Assembly: GCA_038503035.1 (NCBI GenBank)
Contig: JAVSML010000975.1
Location: 124,001 to 188,000 of the forward strand
Reading direction: 5' to 3'
Source: Crocodylus rhombifer
Taxonomy: Eukaryota > Chordata > Crocodylia > Crocodylidae
DNA: 64,000 nt
Part shown: positions 25,572 to 37,132 of the stretch, in pieces
How the letters are laid out: every line of letters starts with the position of its first letter
Numbering within the stretch: position 1 is the first letter of the stretch
Translations under genes and position numbers: made by a program
The notes under the pieces: generated by a model
What the model was told of the DNA's origin: nothing
Database searches by the model: none
What the model saw: only the letters and a program-made list of their open reading frames with translations

Positions 25572-27062
25572 CACGGATTTTCAACCTTTTTTTTAAACAA
25601 ATGTACCCCCTCTCTCTCGAAGTTCCAGCTCATATACCCCTTTATATTTTCTCTTGTTTTTAAGGGGCAGGGGAGGAAATTGAGGCCCCTGCAGTGAGGG
25701 AGGGGGTGGTGTTGGGGCTAAGGCAGCTCAACTGGGGCAGAGTGCAGGACAGAGCCATGAGCATCTCATCCAGAGGGTTCAGGGAGGGGGTGGCAGCTCC
25801 CGTTGGTGCATGCACCTTGGAAGGGCATGGGGCATGTGTCTCTGGATCTGCGTGTGGAGCAAGGGTGGGCTGGCCCAGCAGTGGGGGAGGGAGTGGGGCT
25901 GGGGCACACGGGTAGGGGCTGCCCACCTGGGGCGGGGCACAGGACTGAGCCACGTTGGGGGCAGCTCCTGTAGCTATGCGCATCCCTGTGAGGACACGGG
26001 GGCATGTGCCCCCAGAGCTGCGCGTGGGAGGGCAGGCTGCCTCTGTGGGCTGGGGCTGGCACGGAGCTGTTCTGAGTGGGGGCTGGGCCATGCTGTGTTC
26101 AGGACGAGAAGCAACAGCACTGGGAGGCAGGGTTGGAGAAGCTACAGCAAATTCTGGTGCTGCTGTAGCTCCCTGTAACCCCTTCCCAGTGCTGCAGCCT
26201 GGCCCAGTCCCCACTAGGAAGAGCCTGGCACAGCCCCAGCTCACAGGCAGTCTGCCTCGCCCCACACAGATCTGGAGGCATATGCCCCCCATGCCCTCCT
26301 GGGGTGCGAACAGCGGCGGGAGCCACCAACCCTTCCCCCTGTGAGCCGCTTGTGCTTCTGTCTGGCGCTCTCCCTCGGTTCCTGCTGCTGCACACGCCCC
26401 TGAGAGGGCATGGGGGGCATATGTCCCTGGATCTGTGTGTGGGGTGGGGTGGGCTGCAGCTATGGGCTGGGGCTAGTAGGAGGCTGTTCAGGGTGGGAGC
26501 TGGGCTGTGCTGCACTGGGGCGGGTGCTGGCAGCACTGGGAGGAAGCTATGGAGGTGTGGCTGGGAAGGAGTGAATTTTGGTGTGGCTGCAGCCCTTCCT
26601 GTAGCCCCCTCCCAGTGCCACCACCACTTGCCCAGAGCACAGCCTGGCCCAGCCCCTGCTGAGAAGAGCCCGGTGCAGCCCCAGCCTCAGCCTGCAGAGG
26701 CAGCCTACCCTGCCCCATGCAGATCTGGGGGTGCACGCTCCTGTGCTCTTCCGGGATGCATGCAGAAGTGGGAGCCACTCCTCACACGGCTCAGTCCAGT
26801 GCCTCACCCCAGCTGGGCAGCCCCTGCCCCTGCCTGTGCCCCACTTCCTCCTCCACTGCTGTGGCCTCGATCTGCCCCCACCCCATGCCTGCCCTCACCA
26901 CACCTTTACCAGCCGCATCCAACTGCTCTCCTGGCTGCCTGCATGTTGCACTGCAGCTGTGCGCACGCATGCGGCATTTATCAGCCACATTATGTCTACA
27001 TACCCCCTAGGACCTTTTAAAGTACCCTTAGAGGTATGCATACCCCCAGTTGACAACCACTG
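25572..27062. mobile_element. 1.5-kb hAT-like element with inverted internal modules
   Basis: Left end CACGGATTTTCAACC; right end reversed CAGTGGTTGTCAACT. The 8-bp flanks GCTTACAG (25564-25571) and GCTTACCG (27063-27070) match at 7 of 8. The interior (25680-26990) is very GC-rich and repeats one module several times in alternating orientation: direct near 25820, 25990 and 26405, inverted near 26255 and 26700. Long open frames on both strands (up to about 238 codons) overlap in this low-complexity DNA and resemble no transposase. The same module is in the hAT at 52092. Confidence 0.8.
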
Positions 27063-27799
27063 GCTTACCGAGTTGATTCTGAAAGTAGTCAGGTAAGCTG
27101 TCCCTGTTCTCAGAACACACATTTTAAGGTCTGAAATGGCTAAAATCCAAAATTAGCTGAATTTCTTTCACAGCAAAAGCAATGCTGGTCATAAATTAGC
27201 TGGGTTTTACTCACAGAGCAGTATAAATATTTCAGGGACTTTAAAGTCTTCTATTTGTTTTGTTTATTTTAGATACAGTTGTATCTTACCTTATTGCCTT
27301 GTCCTGAATCAGATTGCCCTAGAATAGAGATCACTGAATGCGTTCATGATAAATGTCTAGCAGAACTGCCTATGTACTATAGTTAGCTGTTAAATAGACC
27401 CTTATGCAATACTGGGGGTTATATTTTTGCCTCAATGAGGAAAAAATTCAATTTGAATGTGTAAAACTTTAGTGCAGATTCTAACTAATGCCAGTGTATT
27501 TTTAACTTTATTAATGAATCCAGCTTACCAAATAACAGGTTTGACATTTAAATATGTATCCAATTCCCTAAAATATGCATAAAGACAGATATTTATCATC
27601 CATCAACAGTGCTCCCTTAATTCAAGTCGATGTCCACAGGAGTTTTGTTCTTTTCTTTCCTTCCTTTCAGTCTCTGACTCTTCCTTTATATTTCCATCAA
27701 TGTTAATCTTTTATGTTTCTTTATTTCTATGTAATAATTCACCTCCCTTTTTTCTCTAGAGATAATATAGATCTCACTGTCTTCTCATCTCTGCTTTTC

Positions 27800-28560
27800 A
27801 GTTTTGAATTTATTCCAAATTTGGTCTCAAGTGTTAGCTCAGAGCATGTACTTTCCTTCAGTATTCAGAAAAGTTTCTCGTATTCTCTGGTTCAGAGGTA
27901 GGAGATGATTTTTTTTTTTTAATGCAAATTCCAAAAAAGTATCTTTGTTCCTTCTCCCCTGCAAAACATTGACTTAATAGGGCAACTTTTCCATTACTAA
28001 AAGTTTCCAAACTTTTTGAAACCAGTCACTGATTTTAGGGGTGTCACATTTTTCCAGGCTTTTGCTGTTGTAATTCTTGCAGCCACTAAAAGATGAGTGA
28101 TCAGTTCCTTACGACTCTTATATGTCACAGTGTTCTCAGGAAGGTTTGATAGGAACACTAGGGGGTTATCTGATAAGTAGTACCCTGTTGTTTTCCTCCC
28201 TGTATCTCCCACTTTCTTCCAGAACTTGAATTCTGGGACATGTCCACCATATGTGGTAGAATCCCTACAACTGGCCACACTCCCTTCAATGTTTTCCCAT
28301 TCCTGTACCATAAATGCATTTAATTTTAAATGGGGTAAGATACCATCAATACAGGTTTTTAAAATAATTTTCTTTTATTGTGCAAATTTAAAAAATCCTT
28401 CCATGGAGTTTGGCAAAGCCTTTTGCTTACCAGGGGTGTCATATTTATCATGCTCGTTGGCTTGAGGGGTTGTTGCTTACAGTTTTATCTCCATCCTTGA
28501 AGCTGTTTCAGAAGGTGTTTCTTAAGGCTTAAAGGGATGGTTGTGGCTGATAATTCTAAG
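27800..28560 (-). mobile_element. L1 LINE relic, C-terminal end of ORF2, antisense
   Basis: On the minus strand one open stretch reads FWKKVGDTGRKTTGYYLSDN and RKELITHLLVAARITTAKAW; just before it, in another frame, is HIWWTCP, the hallmark of the L1 ORF2 C-terminus. A frameshift separates the two. Upstream a YLTPFK-like motif also fits L1. 5'-truncated and inactive. Confidence 0.8.
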
Positions 28561-29230
28561 ATAAGACCTACTCCCCAAATATTTGGTTTGAGCTGGTACA
28601 TGTGACCCATGCATGTGTGGGCATGTAACTTTGGTCTCTGTAGTATAATCGGTGTTGATATTGAGCAATGGTGTTTTATGAGAATCTTCCTTTATGTGCT
28701 TTGAAGCATTAGGATATTGAATTCTGTTTCAAAACAGAAAGATGGTGACTTCCAGCAGAATACATTTTGAATTGTATATGTATTGTATTCCCCTCATGGA
28801 CTGTAGTCGTGATAAATATTTAATAGCCCAGGCAAAAAAATCAACTCTTGCCCTGTACCATGATGAATCATAATTAAAATATTAATGATATTTTTATTTC
28901 CCACCCCCTTAGTTTTCTTTTAAATTGTGAATTTCCAAGAACAGGCAGGGCTCTGCATGTGAAGTTCAGGGGTGGTTTGTTTTTTGTTTTTATTTTTTGT
29001 GCCAAATTTAGACTCTATGTAAACAGTGTTTCCCAAAATGTCATTTTTACTAGTTCTTATTTTTTACTTGAAGTCCTGAATTTGTGCCCTCTTGACTGAT
29101 ATCTATAGGAATTACAACAGTTGGTAACCGTTAGCCTGCAGACCTGGCCCACAGATGCGGGACTTCAGTGATATTTAGAGGCAGGGGCTTCACCGGTATA
29201 AGTTTACCCTGCTCTTCCTTGGAAACAAGT

Positions 29231-32221
29231 GGGCTAGGGACAGACATTCAAAAAGTGTGAGCCTGAATTGTTTCAGTCTTTGAAGGTTAGTCTAACCCAG
29301 GGGCAGGCAATTATTTTGGGCAGAGGGCCACTTACTGAGTTCTGGCAAGCCATCGAGGGCCACATGATAGGCAGTCAGGGGCAGATAAATATTAATTCTC
29401 TAAATTTTTTAGGGGCCCTGTGGGCCAGATAGAATGGCCTGGTGGGCCATATCCAGCCCTTGGGCTGCATTTTGCTCACCCTTGGTCTAACTTGTATCAA
29501 TTGAACTGATTTGCAACTGAATAGACATTCTCTTTTGATTCCAGAAATGCAGCCACCTGCTTGCAATGGCTCAGGCTAAAAGCTGGAGAACACTAGAGGG
29601 AGCCCTCCCTTCCCTTTTGCAGCAGCTGCAAGGCTGGAGAGAAGCTGACCTGGGGGGTGTGGCCAGGCCCCCTGGCAAGCTGCTGAGTATGACTGGGGAA
29701 AGGTTTAAACCCCCACCCTGGCCCGCAGGGACCCCAGCCAGGGTGTGCCTGGAGTGGGGAGGGGGGAAGCAGCCCTTGCCAGGCTTGTCAATGAGTGGGG
29801 CGGGGCATGGCTAGACATGAGCCAACCAGTGCCTCAGGCAAAGTGGGGCAGGAAGGGGAATTAAACTCCCCTGTCTTCCCTCTCAGGCATGGGCACGAGT
29901 GAACCCAGCTGGGGTCTGCCTGGCTTTCCCCCCTGTTCGGTGCTTGCCCAGGGCTGGGGCTGTAAGGCTGAGCCAGGCTGGCCTTTGGGCACTGCTGAGG
30001 CGGATGTGGAGGGGCTGGCCCAGGCCAGGCTACGGGGGTTGGTCCCTTCCCAGCAGGCTGTGGCTCAGGCTGGGGCTATGGGAGCTGTGCAGGTGGATTT
30101 TCCTGGCTTCCTGCTCCCAGGCTGGGCCAGGCTGTTATGGAGCTGCAGTGAGGTGGGAAGGGGCTGGCCTGGGCCAGGCTGCAGGGGGTTGCAAGGCACT
30201 TCCCAGCCAGCTGTGGCTCCGTTACAGCCTGGCCTGGTGGCACAGATGGTAGCTGGCTGGGCAATCGCACTGCAGCTGCAGTCAGGTGCCTTAGCAGCTC
30301 AACTGGCCACATGTTAATTGTGCCCGCGACTGCCCAGGCCAACTCAGAACCGCCAGCAGGCACGGAGTCCAGCAGCCACCTGCCACGAGGACTCATGTAT
30401 CCACCACCCTGTCCCCCTTCCTCCCCCCGCCCCCTGTCACCTTTGCAGCAACCAGCTGGCCATAGCCACACCAGAAGATGTGTACACCTGGGGCCAGTGG
30501 GGCTGTTCTGCCTCTTTCGCCTCCAGCTGCTGCTGTGCCAACCCTGCCCCTGTGTCACCCCTGCCCTGATGCACCGCTTTAGGTGGACAGGCAGGAAGCT
30601 TGAACCCAGCAGCTTCTGCCCAGCGCATGGAGCTCTGGATCCAGCTGCTGGTCACCTTCCATCCTCTCCACCTGCCTGGTGCAATGAGCAGCCCCTGTGG
30701 GCACGCACGGGGAGCAGATGGAGCTGAGGCGGATCTCCATGCACTGGGCAGAAGCTGCTAGGCTGAAGCTTCCTCCCAACCCCTGCCACCCAGTGTGGTG
30801 CAGCAGGAGTGGGAGAAGGTGGAGCCACTGGAGGCAAGGGGAGCATAGCAGCACCTGGCTGGCTGCAGCCGCACTGAGAACAGTTCCACCAAAGCTGTGC
30901 ACTGGCTGGGGCTGGCAGGGCTGTTCTGCTCCCCTTACCTCCCAGCTGTGGCTCCTGCTCCTGCTGCGTTGCTCCAGGTGCGTGGAAGCTTCAGCCTGGC
31001 GGCTTCTGCCTAGTGCAGGGAGATCGAGCTCCAGCTCCTGGTTGCCTTCCACTCACTCAGTCTCGCTGCAGAACTGCTCAGTGGGCAGAGCAGATGGAAG
31101 GCAGCTGGGAGGAGCTGGAGCCAGAGCTGCATCCACAGGGAAGAAGCCACTGGTTCACCCACCTGCCCACCCAGAGCAGTGCGACGGGGGCAGGGGAGGC
31201 AGCCAGTTGCAGGAGCTTGAGGCGTGGGAAACAGAACAGCACTGCCGGCCCCAGCCATCTCACAGCTTCTGGTGCAGCTGCAGCTGGCTGGGTGCTGCAC
31301 AGTGATGGACAGGGGGCATGGCAGCAGAGGCAGAAACGTGAGCCCCCTGCGGAGGGCGCTTGCCAGGCTCTGGGCCCTCCAGTGCCTCCGAGCTGGCCCA
31401 GGCAGCTGCAGGCACAATTAATGCATCTCACACGGCCAGTCCGGCTGATGCAGTGGTGTTGCCTCTGTGCCATTGCCTGGCCAGTGGCTGCCTGTGCCTC
31501 CAGGCCATGCTGTCACAGAGCCACAGATGGCTGGGAAGGGTCCTGGCCCTACAGCCTAGCCTGACTGGCCTCACCAGGCCCTTCCCCTGCAGCAGGTTGG
31601 GAAGGGCCCTGCTCCTGCAGCCTAGCCTGGCTGACCCCTCTGTCTGCCCTCAGCAGCGCCCATGGGCCAGCCTACCTCAGCCCCACAGCCACAGCTGCAG
31701 CCATTGGCAAGGTGGTAGATCATGGGGCCATGCCAGCCAGCCAGCTCTGATCACACTCTTCCCCTTGCCACTGCAGTGGGGAGAAGGTAGGTTACCCTGA
31801 CAGGGCCTACTTCACCTGGCCAGGTGCGGTCCCTGGAGGGTGGGAGAATAAGCCCCCTCCATGCTCCTTTAGCCTTAGGGGTCATGCTGGGCTGGCTCTG
31901 GGCATGCCCTTGCCCCTGCTCCAGCTAGAGAACAGAGGGGCAGGGCTAGCCCTGCTCTCTGGAGCAGACAGCACAGCAAAGCCCAGGGCTGAAAAGCATG
32001 CTGGGATGCTGGGGGACACTGGGTTAACTTAAACTAGGAAGGGGTCTGGGACAGAAATTGCATAAACCAGGTTGACCCAAAGATACTACGTTCAGGTTTA
32101 TGTTAAACCAGTTTTGGCCATTCTGAAACTGGTTTATGTGCACTGAACTTCTGTTGTGTTACGGGTTTAGACCAGTTTCTGATACCTTAAATTGGTTTAC
32201 GTGCATCTTCTTTCTGTAGCC
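29231..32221. mobile_element. 3-kb inverted-repeat element with GC-rich core, long version
   Basis: Left end GGGCTAGGGACAGACATTC and right end reversed GGCTACAGAAAGA are weak inverted repeats. Sequence next to both ends matches the short copy at 11169-11671. Between them is about 2.4 kb of GC-rich DNA with degenerate direct and inverted units (for example the CAGCAGCTTCTGCCCAG-type block near 30618, 30740 reversed and 30995). It contains a 187-bp hAT at 29298. Open frames on both strands up to about 200 codons are low-complexity and overlap. Borders and class are uncertain. Confidence 0.6.
29298..29484. mobile_element. 187-bp hAT MITE, copy 2 (opposite orientation)
   Basis: Begins CAGGGGCAGGCAATTATTTT and ends TTTTGCTCACCCTTG; it is the reverse of copy 1 at 13315, with identical length. 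Flanks GTCTAACC (29290-29297) and GTCTAACT (29485-29492) match at 7 of 8. It is inserted in the left arm of the element at 29231. Confidence 0.88.
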
Positions 32222-33020
32222 ATGGTGGCCTTAGGAGTTCTCACTGAACCACATACTGTTGCAAAAAGTAGTGGCAGTAGCTGGGTCCTAGCTCCTAAGC
32301 TGGGTTGTTGCAGCATACAACCTGAAAATGCCGTTACACGATTCTATCTGGTTTTCCTCCTCCATGTTTTTGTATGTACTTTGCTCCTCCCATTTTGGCT
32401 ATTAATTATCCTTCTAGATTAGACTGATTGATTGGAATTTTATGAAGGGAGTTTGTAGCTAATCCCAAAGACCAGTCTTTAAAATGTCATGTTTATATTC
32501 TCTTACTTGACATTCTGATCATCATTGCTGCAGCAAAAGCCTTTTTCCCACTTAAGCAAGTGGATTGATGAAGATTTATCAAGTGAGCTCCAAGAGACAG
32601 GTCATTAAATATGTGAATAGCTTTTAATGTGAGAACCAGCTTCCAGAAGATTATAGTTTAAGAAAACTGAAGGAAAGGGAAAGCAGCACATCCTTGTCAG
32701 TTAGAAACTGCTGAGGCAAACATGAAGCACTTGGCCCAGAGTTCAGGGGTTTAGGACAGACAAAAAAGTAGTCAACTACATTTATCGAGGAATCATTTCA
32801 TAAATAAACTTCAAATTGTTGGTGATATGGCAGTGAAATAGAGACCATAATCACTTTTGTCATATGCCCTTGGAAGTGGTTCTTCCATTCTCTTGAGTAC
32901 TTGAGCCCTGCACTTTCCAATATGTTTGCATCTTTTGTAAAGTCAGGAGGAGAGCCACAAAAAATTATTAGAGCTCTAAAAAGCAGGTGAGACCCTGTTC
33001 CCCTGAGCACCTCCCAGAGT

Positions 33021-33288
33021 AACAAGGAATAATGGCCACAAGTTGATTGAGAGTAGGTTCAGGCTACATGTCAGGAGGCACTACTTCACAGTCAGAGCGG
33101 TCAGGATCTGAAACCAACTTCCAAGGGAAGTGGTGCTGGCTCCTATCTTAGGGGTCTTTAAAAGGAGGCTTGATAATTACCTACCTGGGGTCATGTGAAC
33201 CCAGTATTCATTCCTGCCCAGCATAGGGGGGTGGACTTGATGATCTGCTCAGGTCCCTTCAGACCCTACATCTATGAAACTATGAAAG
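33021..33288 (+). mobile_element. CR1 LINE, 3' end
   Basis: Starts GGAATAATGGCCACAAG and ends with the typical CR1 tail GGACTTGATGATCTGCTCAG, then GTCCCTTCAGACCCTA and the terminal repeat CTATGAAACTATGAAA. 5'-truncated. The tail wording is the crocodilian or turtle type. Confidence 0.9.
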
Positions 33289-33625
33289 CATGACACATGA
33301 GGAAAGATTGGAAAAACTGGGATTCAAATACAGAGACAGTTGTTATAAATAGGGTGGTGATTGATGGTTCTTTCTCTGTTCAGAGGCTAGGAGAAGAAAT
33401 AATTGATCTTAAATTGCAACAAGGGAGATTTTGGTTAGATTCAGACTGGGACGGTTGTTAAGCACTGGAACAAATTGCCAAGAGGTTGTGAAATCTCTGT
33501 CAATGGAAATATTTAAGTACAGCTTACACAAACAGTCTGGGATAGTTTGATAAGGGTGGTGCTGCCTTGAGCAGAGGGTTGTTGGAGAAGTTGATGTAAG
33601 GACTCTTTCTGGTCCAAATGCCAAT
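33289..33625 (+). mobile_element. CR1 LINE, 3' end, older copy
   Basis: Reads HEERLEKLGFKYRDS-like sequence at its start, then TTAAATTGCAACAAGGGAGA and AAGCACTGGAACAAATTGCC, and ends near TGCCTTGAGCAGAGGGTTG. These are ordered CR1 3' motifs. More diverged than the copy next to it. Confidence 0.75.
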
Positions 33626-34520
33626 TTTTTAAGTGGGTTAGTGGCATTAATTAGGGCTCTGTGCACTGGCGAATATATGTCTGTGCTCCAGTTGCTGCTT
33701 CTGCAAGAGCAGTGCTGTGAAACTGCTCTTGGTGCCTCCATGAAGGTGGGGAATGACTTTTGGCACCCCTTCAAAGTTGGTACCCAGGGGCTGATGCTGT
33801 TCTCCGGCCCTATTTAAGCTACTGGTTTTGGCTGCGAAAGCTGATGTGAACTTGAACATTACTTTGTAGAGAATAAGACAGTTTCCTTTACTTTGAATCT
33901 AGGGGTCCAGTGCATTTGCTTTCCTCAAAACGCACACAATTTCAGTCTGTCATGACTCCTGAATGGTGAAGATTAGAATTAATAGAATCCGTCTGAGTGC
34001 AGTGATTTGTCAGGGAGGTGAGGAGTGAATGATGCATGTGTCCAGGATTTTTTTTTCCCCGTCTTGGTCACAATACGGCTACAAGTGCCTCTTCCAAAGA
34101 TGGGAGAAGTTATGGAAATGCCATATATAGATAGGCAATTCCTTCTTCATCACCCCACCTAAAATGGGCAAAGTTCCCATTGATTAGGCAGTAGCAGCTG
34201 CTTTTCTTTTCAGATTTGCATTCCAAGATGAGAAGGTTTCTCCTACAGTTTAACAGTGGTCAGCACCAGGTTAGCTAACCTAATTAAAACAAGCTGTTAG
34301 CAAGGGGGAATTTTGTGTAGACAGCCTTTTTCATGTTGCTTTTATAAGGACTTTTCAGCATATCCCTAAACCAGTTGTGTGTGGCCATTTCAACAGGAGG
34401 ATTTGTTACTGTGTATCCACTTAAACTGGTTATAACCAGCTTCTTGGATTGTGAACAGCTGTCAATACATCTCATCTAATTACCTTTTCAGTGTTTTACT
34501 CTGGATTTTGCCTTTTACAG

Positions 34521-34652
34521 ATTCTTCAGTTTGAGGATATTTTGGCCAATCCGTCTTACCGAAAACACTTTCGTGTATACATGGAGAGGATGGATAAGAG
34601 GGCTTTAATTAGTCTTTGGGAATCTGTGGAGTATTTGAAGAATGCTAACAAG
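34521..34652 (+). CDS. SNX25: SNX25 exon: start of RGS domain
   Basis: Exactly 44 codons, phase 0 on both sides, starting ILQFEDILANPSYRKHF. This is the first half of the RGS fold, the helical bundle that in classical RGS proteins contacts G-alpha; in the SNX-RGS group G-alpha GTPase activation is not well established. Residues from about 9 onward (ANPSYRKHFRVYM) form the conserved opening helix of an RGS domain, followed by the KRALISLWESVEYLK helix. Acceptor CTTTTACAG has a good pyrimidine tract; donor is GTAAGG at 34653. The sequence is closer to SNX25 than to SNX13 or SNX14 as I know them. Confidence 0.95.
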
Positions 34653-34964
34653 GTAAGGGTAGTGACAAATACATGAGTGAGGGCTTATTAATGAAATAGT
34701 CTTTACATGGTGAGATTCTGCTGCTAAATTTATAAGAAATTGCTTCCGTGTTAACGTTTTCTTTTTTTCATCAGTCTAGAAATCAGCACTGCTTCTACTG
34801 CACAGGCTGGGACTAGGCAATTTATTATGTCAACCTATTTATGTCATTGCCTTGGTTTTTAGAATTCCTGTTTTAGGTGCCTTTCTTAATTCATAGTGAA
34901 ATATTTGGAGTATAACTACTCCTACCTCACTACTAGGTCAGTTATTATGATGTATCTAGTTTAG

Positions 34965-35330
34965 GGGCCTGGATGCACAGTGCATTAACACTGGTGTAAC
35001 TTTTTATCAGTTTAGGACACTGATGCAGATTACATCAGTGTACTGAGCAGATAAATGACCCAGGATAGCTGTAGTATGTGCTGTTGTAACACATCGCTAC
35101 TAAATGGTTTTGGGGAGCAGGTAATAGCTTGTTTGTACTGAGCAAATGGTTAGTCTTGGACAAGAGCTAATGCATGATACTTGTAGTAGTGTAGTCTTAT
35201 CCTAGTTTTTCCTGATATAACTCTACACCAGATCAGAGTAAGGTATACCAGAATAGGATTAAATGTTGTGTGTGCACTCCTTTTTTTTACACACGGGCTA
35301 CAGTGATGTAAATGTTCTGTGTCCAGGCCC
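34965..35330. mobile_element. Possible inverted-repeat DNA element
   Basis: GGGCCTGGATGCACAG at the left matches the reverse complement of CTGTGTCCAGGCCC at the right with one or two differences, and the next 15 bases are also similar. No convincing target duplication and no coding sequence. Confidence 0.45.
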
Positions 35331-35959
35331 TCCTTACTTTTAGAAATGTTTTGACTGCCAAATTACTATGCCATTCCTGTTCTGCTCACCGTGGGCCCAA
35401 TTTCTTGCCCTCCCTAGCCCATTATAAATAAAAGGATATTTACTCTGTATGACTATTTAATTCATATAAACAGAAGTTTGCTTGTTTTTCCTTTAAGATT
35501 CCCCCTTCCTTGCATGTGAGTAGTGTCATTAGTTTTTCTAATAAAAAAGTAGTGTATATACTGTTAGGGAAAGAACAGTGTACTGTAAGATCTGCATTCT
35601 AGGGTCTGCTAATAGTGGGGTATGTAGATGCATAAACGGAGCTAGGAAAATATCTTTTAAGTTTACAAGAAGCCAGCTTTGAAAAATGGAGGTAACAAAT
35701 GTGCTAGGATTATTTGTTGTTTGAACCTTGTGGCAACCAGGTTTATAGTTGTGAACTTGGTTGGTAAAACTTTCTGGATTCATATCAAAATGAACTATAA
35801 CTTTTCATTCTAAGTATCACTTACTTGTTATTCACTGTCTTTTTATTATGGTGCTGTTTTGGTTGGGGTTTTTTTATACATCAAGTTAAGTAGGAGAAAC
35901 AATACCATTTAGCTTGGGCTACATACAAACATTTTTTTTCTACTGGAAGAAATATCTTC

Positions 35960-36302
35960 AGGTAGGAAAATAGCCTGGGAGCTGGACTGTTCAAATGTTC
36001 CTCCAGCCCCATGGCTGGCTAGCTTCACAGACAAGCTTTCCAGCTAGGGGGGCTCTAGGAGGCTGCTTCCTGAGTCACTCCTGCCTGTAGGGCAGCTCAT
36101 TAATTGACAGTCTGCCCTCCACTCTGCCTAGGAAGGGGGCGGGCTGTCAGGTGGCAGTCCTGGAAGGGTTCTAGCCCTGGGAGAATGCCCCCCACTGCCC
36201 CAGTTGCACCAATCAACTGACTGGCAGGAGACTGGGTGGGCATTCTCCCATGACAGCAATCCTTCCAGCTTTCCCCTGCAGGAGAATTAGCTCCACTCCT
36301 TG
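35960..36302. repeat. GC-rich repeat, left part
   Basis: GC-rich, Pro/Gly-coding-like DNA in AT-rich surroundings. It appears to continue at 37133 after an 830-bp hAT insertion. Class unknown. Confidence 0.4.
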
Positions 36303-37132
36303 CAGGGGAGTATGATTTAAATCAAATAGATTTAAACAATGATTTAAATAACAATTTAAATCAGTGTTTAGGAAGCCCCGGTTTAATTATTGTTTTCTAC
36401 AAAAAGTACATTCTTGTTGTTTTGATATCCTTTATTCATTTAACTTCTTGAAACTTTGCACTTTTAGAGAAAGGTAAGGTCTTGACTGTGTACACAAACT
36501 TGCAAAGAGACAATGGTGGAGATGAGTGGGTAATCAGGTCTGTCATCTCTCATCACCATATAATGCTGTTAACAAGGATGTTGTCTTTGGAGCCGACAAC
36601 CTCTCCCTATGCCTGAAGAAGGTTGTTTGTGCCTGAAAGCTTGCAAAGAACAATTTTTCCAACAATTTATTTGGTTTAATAAAAGATACCATGTTCACCC
36701 AAAGAACCTTGTCTGCTTATGATCTTTGGAGACATAAATTCATAGTTTGAGAACTGAAACTAATCATCACAGAGATACCTAATGGGATCTTCTAGACTGA
36801 GTACTGAGTCCCGTTAGGTAGAGAGGTTTTCTTTACTAATCTGTAGAGGAGCTTCTGGGAACCCATAGGATTGGGCCTGTAATATAGCCCATGGCCTGTT
36901 GTGACCTATTTATAAAACTTATAAAAGGGTTACATTAATATCCTGTCTCAAATGGTATACAATTAGAAGTTATAGTCGATGTTTCATGATGATATCTTTA
37001 AGCTTTAACCTATCTCAAATTAAAACTATCATTATATGTTTATTTTTTTTCAAAAGCACCTTTAAAATAAAAACGCAGTTAAATCAAAAAATCTGATTTA
37101 AATAAAAATCTGATTGATTTTTATCCACCTTG
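36303..37132. mobile_element. 830-bp hAT element with SINE-like insert
   Basis: A perfect 8-bp target duplication ACTCCTTG lies at 36295-36302 and 37133-37140. Ends CAGGGGAGTATGATTTAAA and, reversed, CAAGGTGGATAAAAATCAA are inverted repeats, followed by TTTAAATC-rich subterminal DNA on both sides. At about 36605-36720 a segment with CCTGAAGAAGGTTG, TGAAAGCTTGCAAAG, GGTTTAATAAAAGATACC and CACCCAAAGAACCTTGTC resembles a widespread reptilian SINE-like tail. No transposase. Confidence 0.75.

Larger units (their letters stand above)
23784..34520 (+). other. SNX25: SNX25 intron of 10.7 kb
   Basis: GT-AG, phase 0. About half is GC-rich mobile sequence (25572-27062 and 29231-32221). It also has a palindromic element, an antisense L1 relic and two CR1 3' ends. 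Nothing recognised in 23784-24212, 24746-25563, 27071-27799, 28561-29230, 32222-33020 and 33626-34520. Confidence 0.88.

Noticed and set aside
25660..27020. Long open frames (up to 238 codons) on both strands in GC-rich DNA
   Set aside because: They overlap in several frames, are Pro/Ala/His/Cys-rich low-complexity, and lie wholly inside a transposon with inverted internal repeats.
29566..31800. Many open frames of 100-200 codons on both strands
   Set aside because: Same reason: GC-rich repeat core with few stops by composition, no recognisable domain and no splice or start context.
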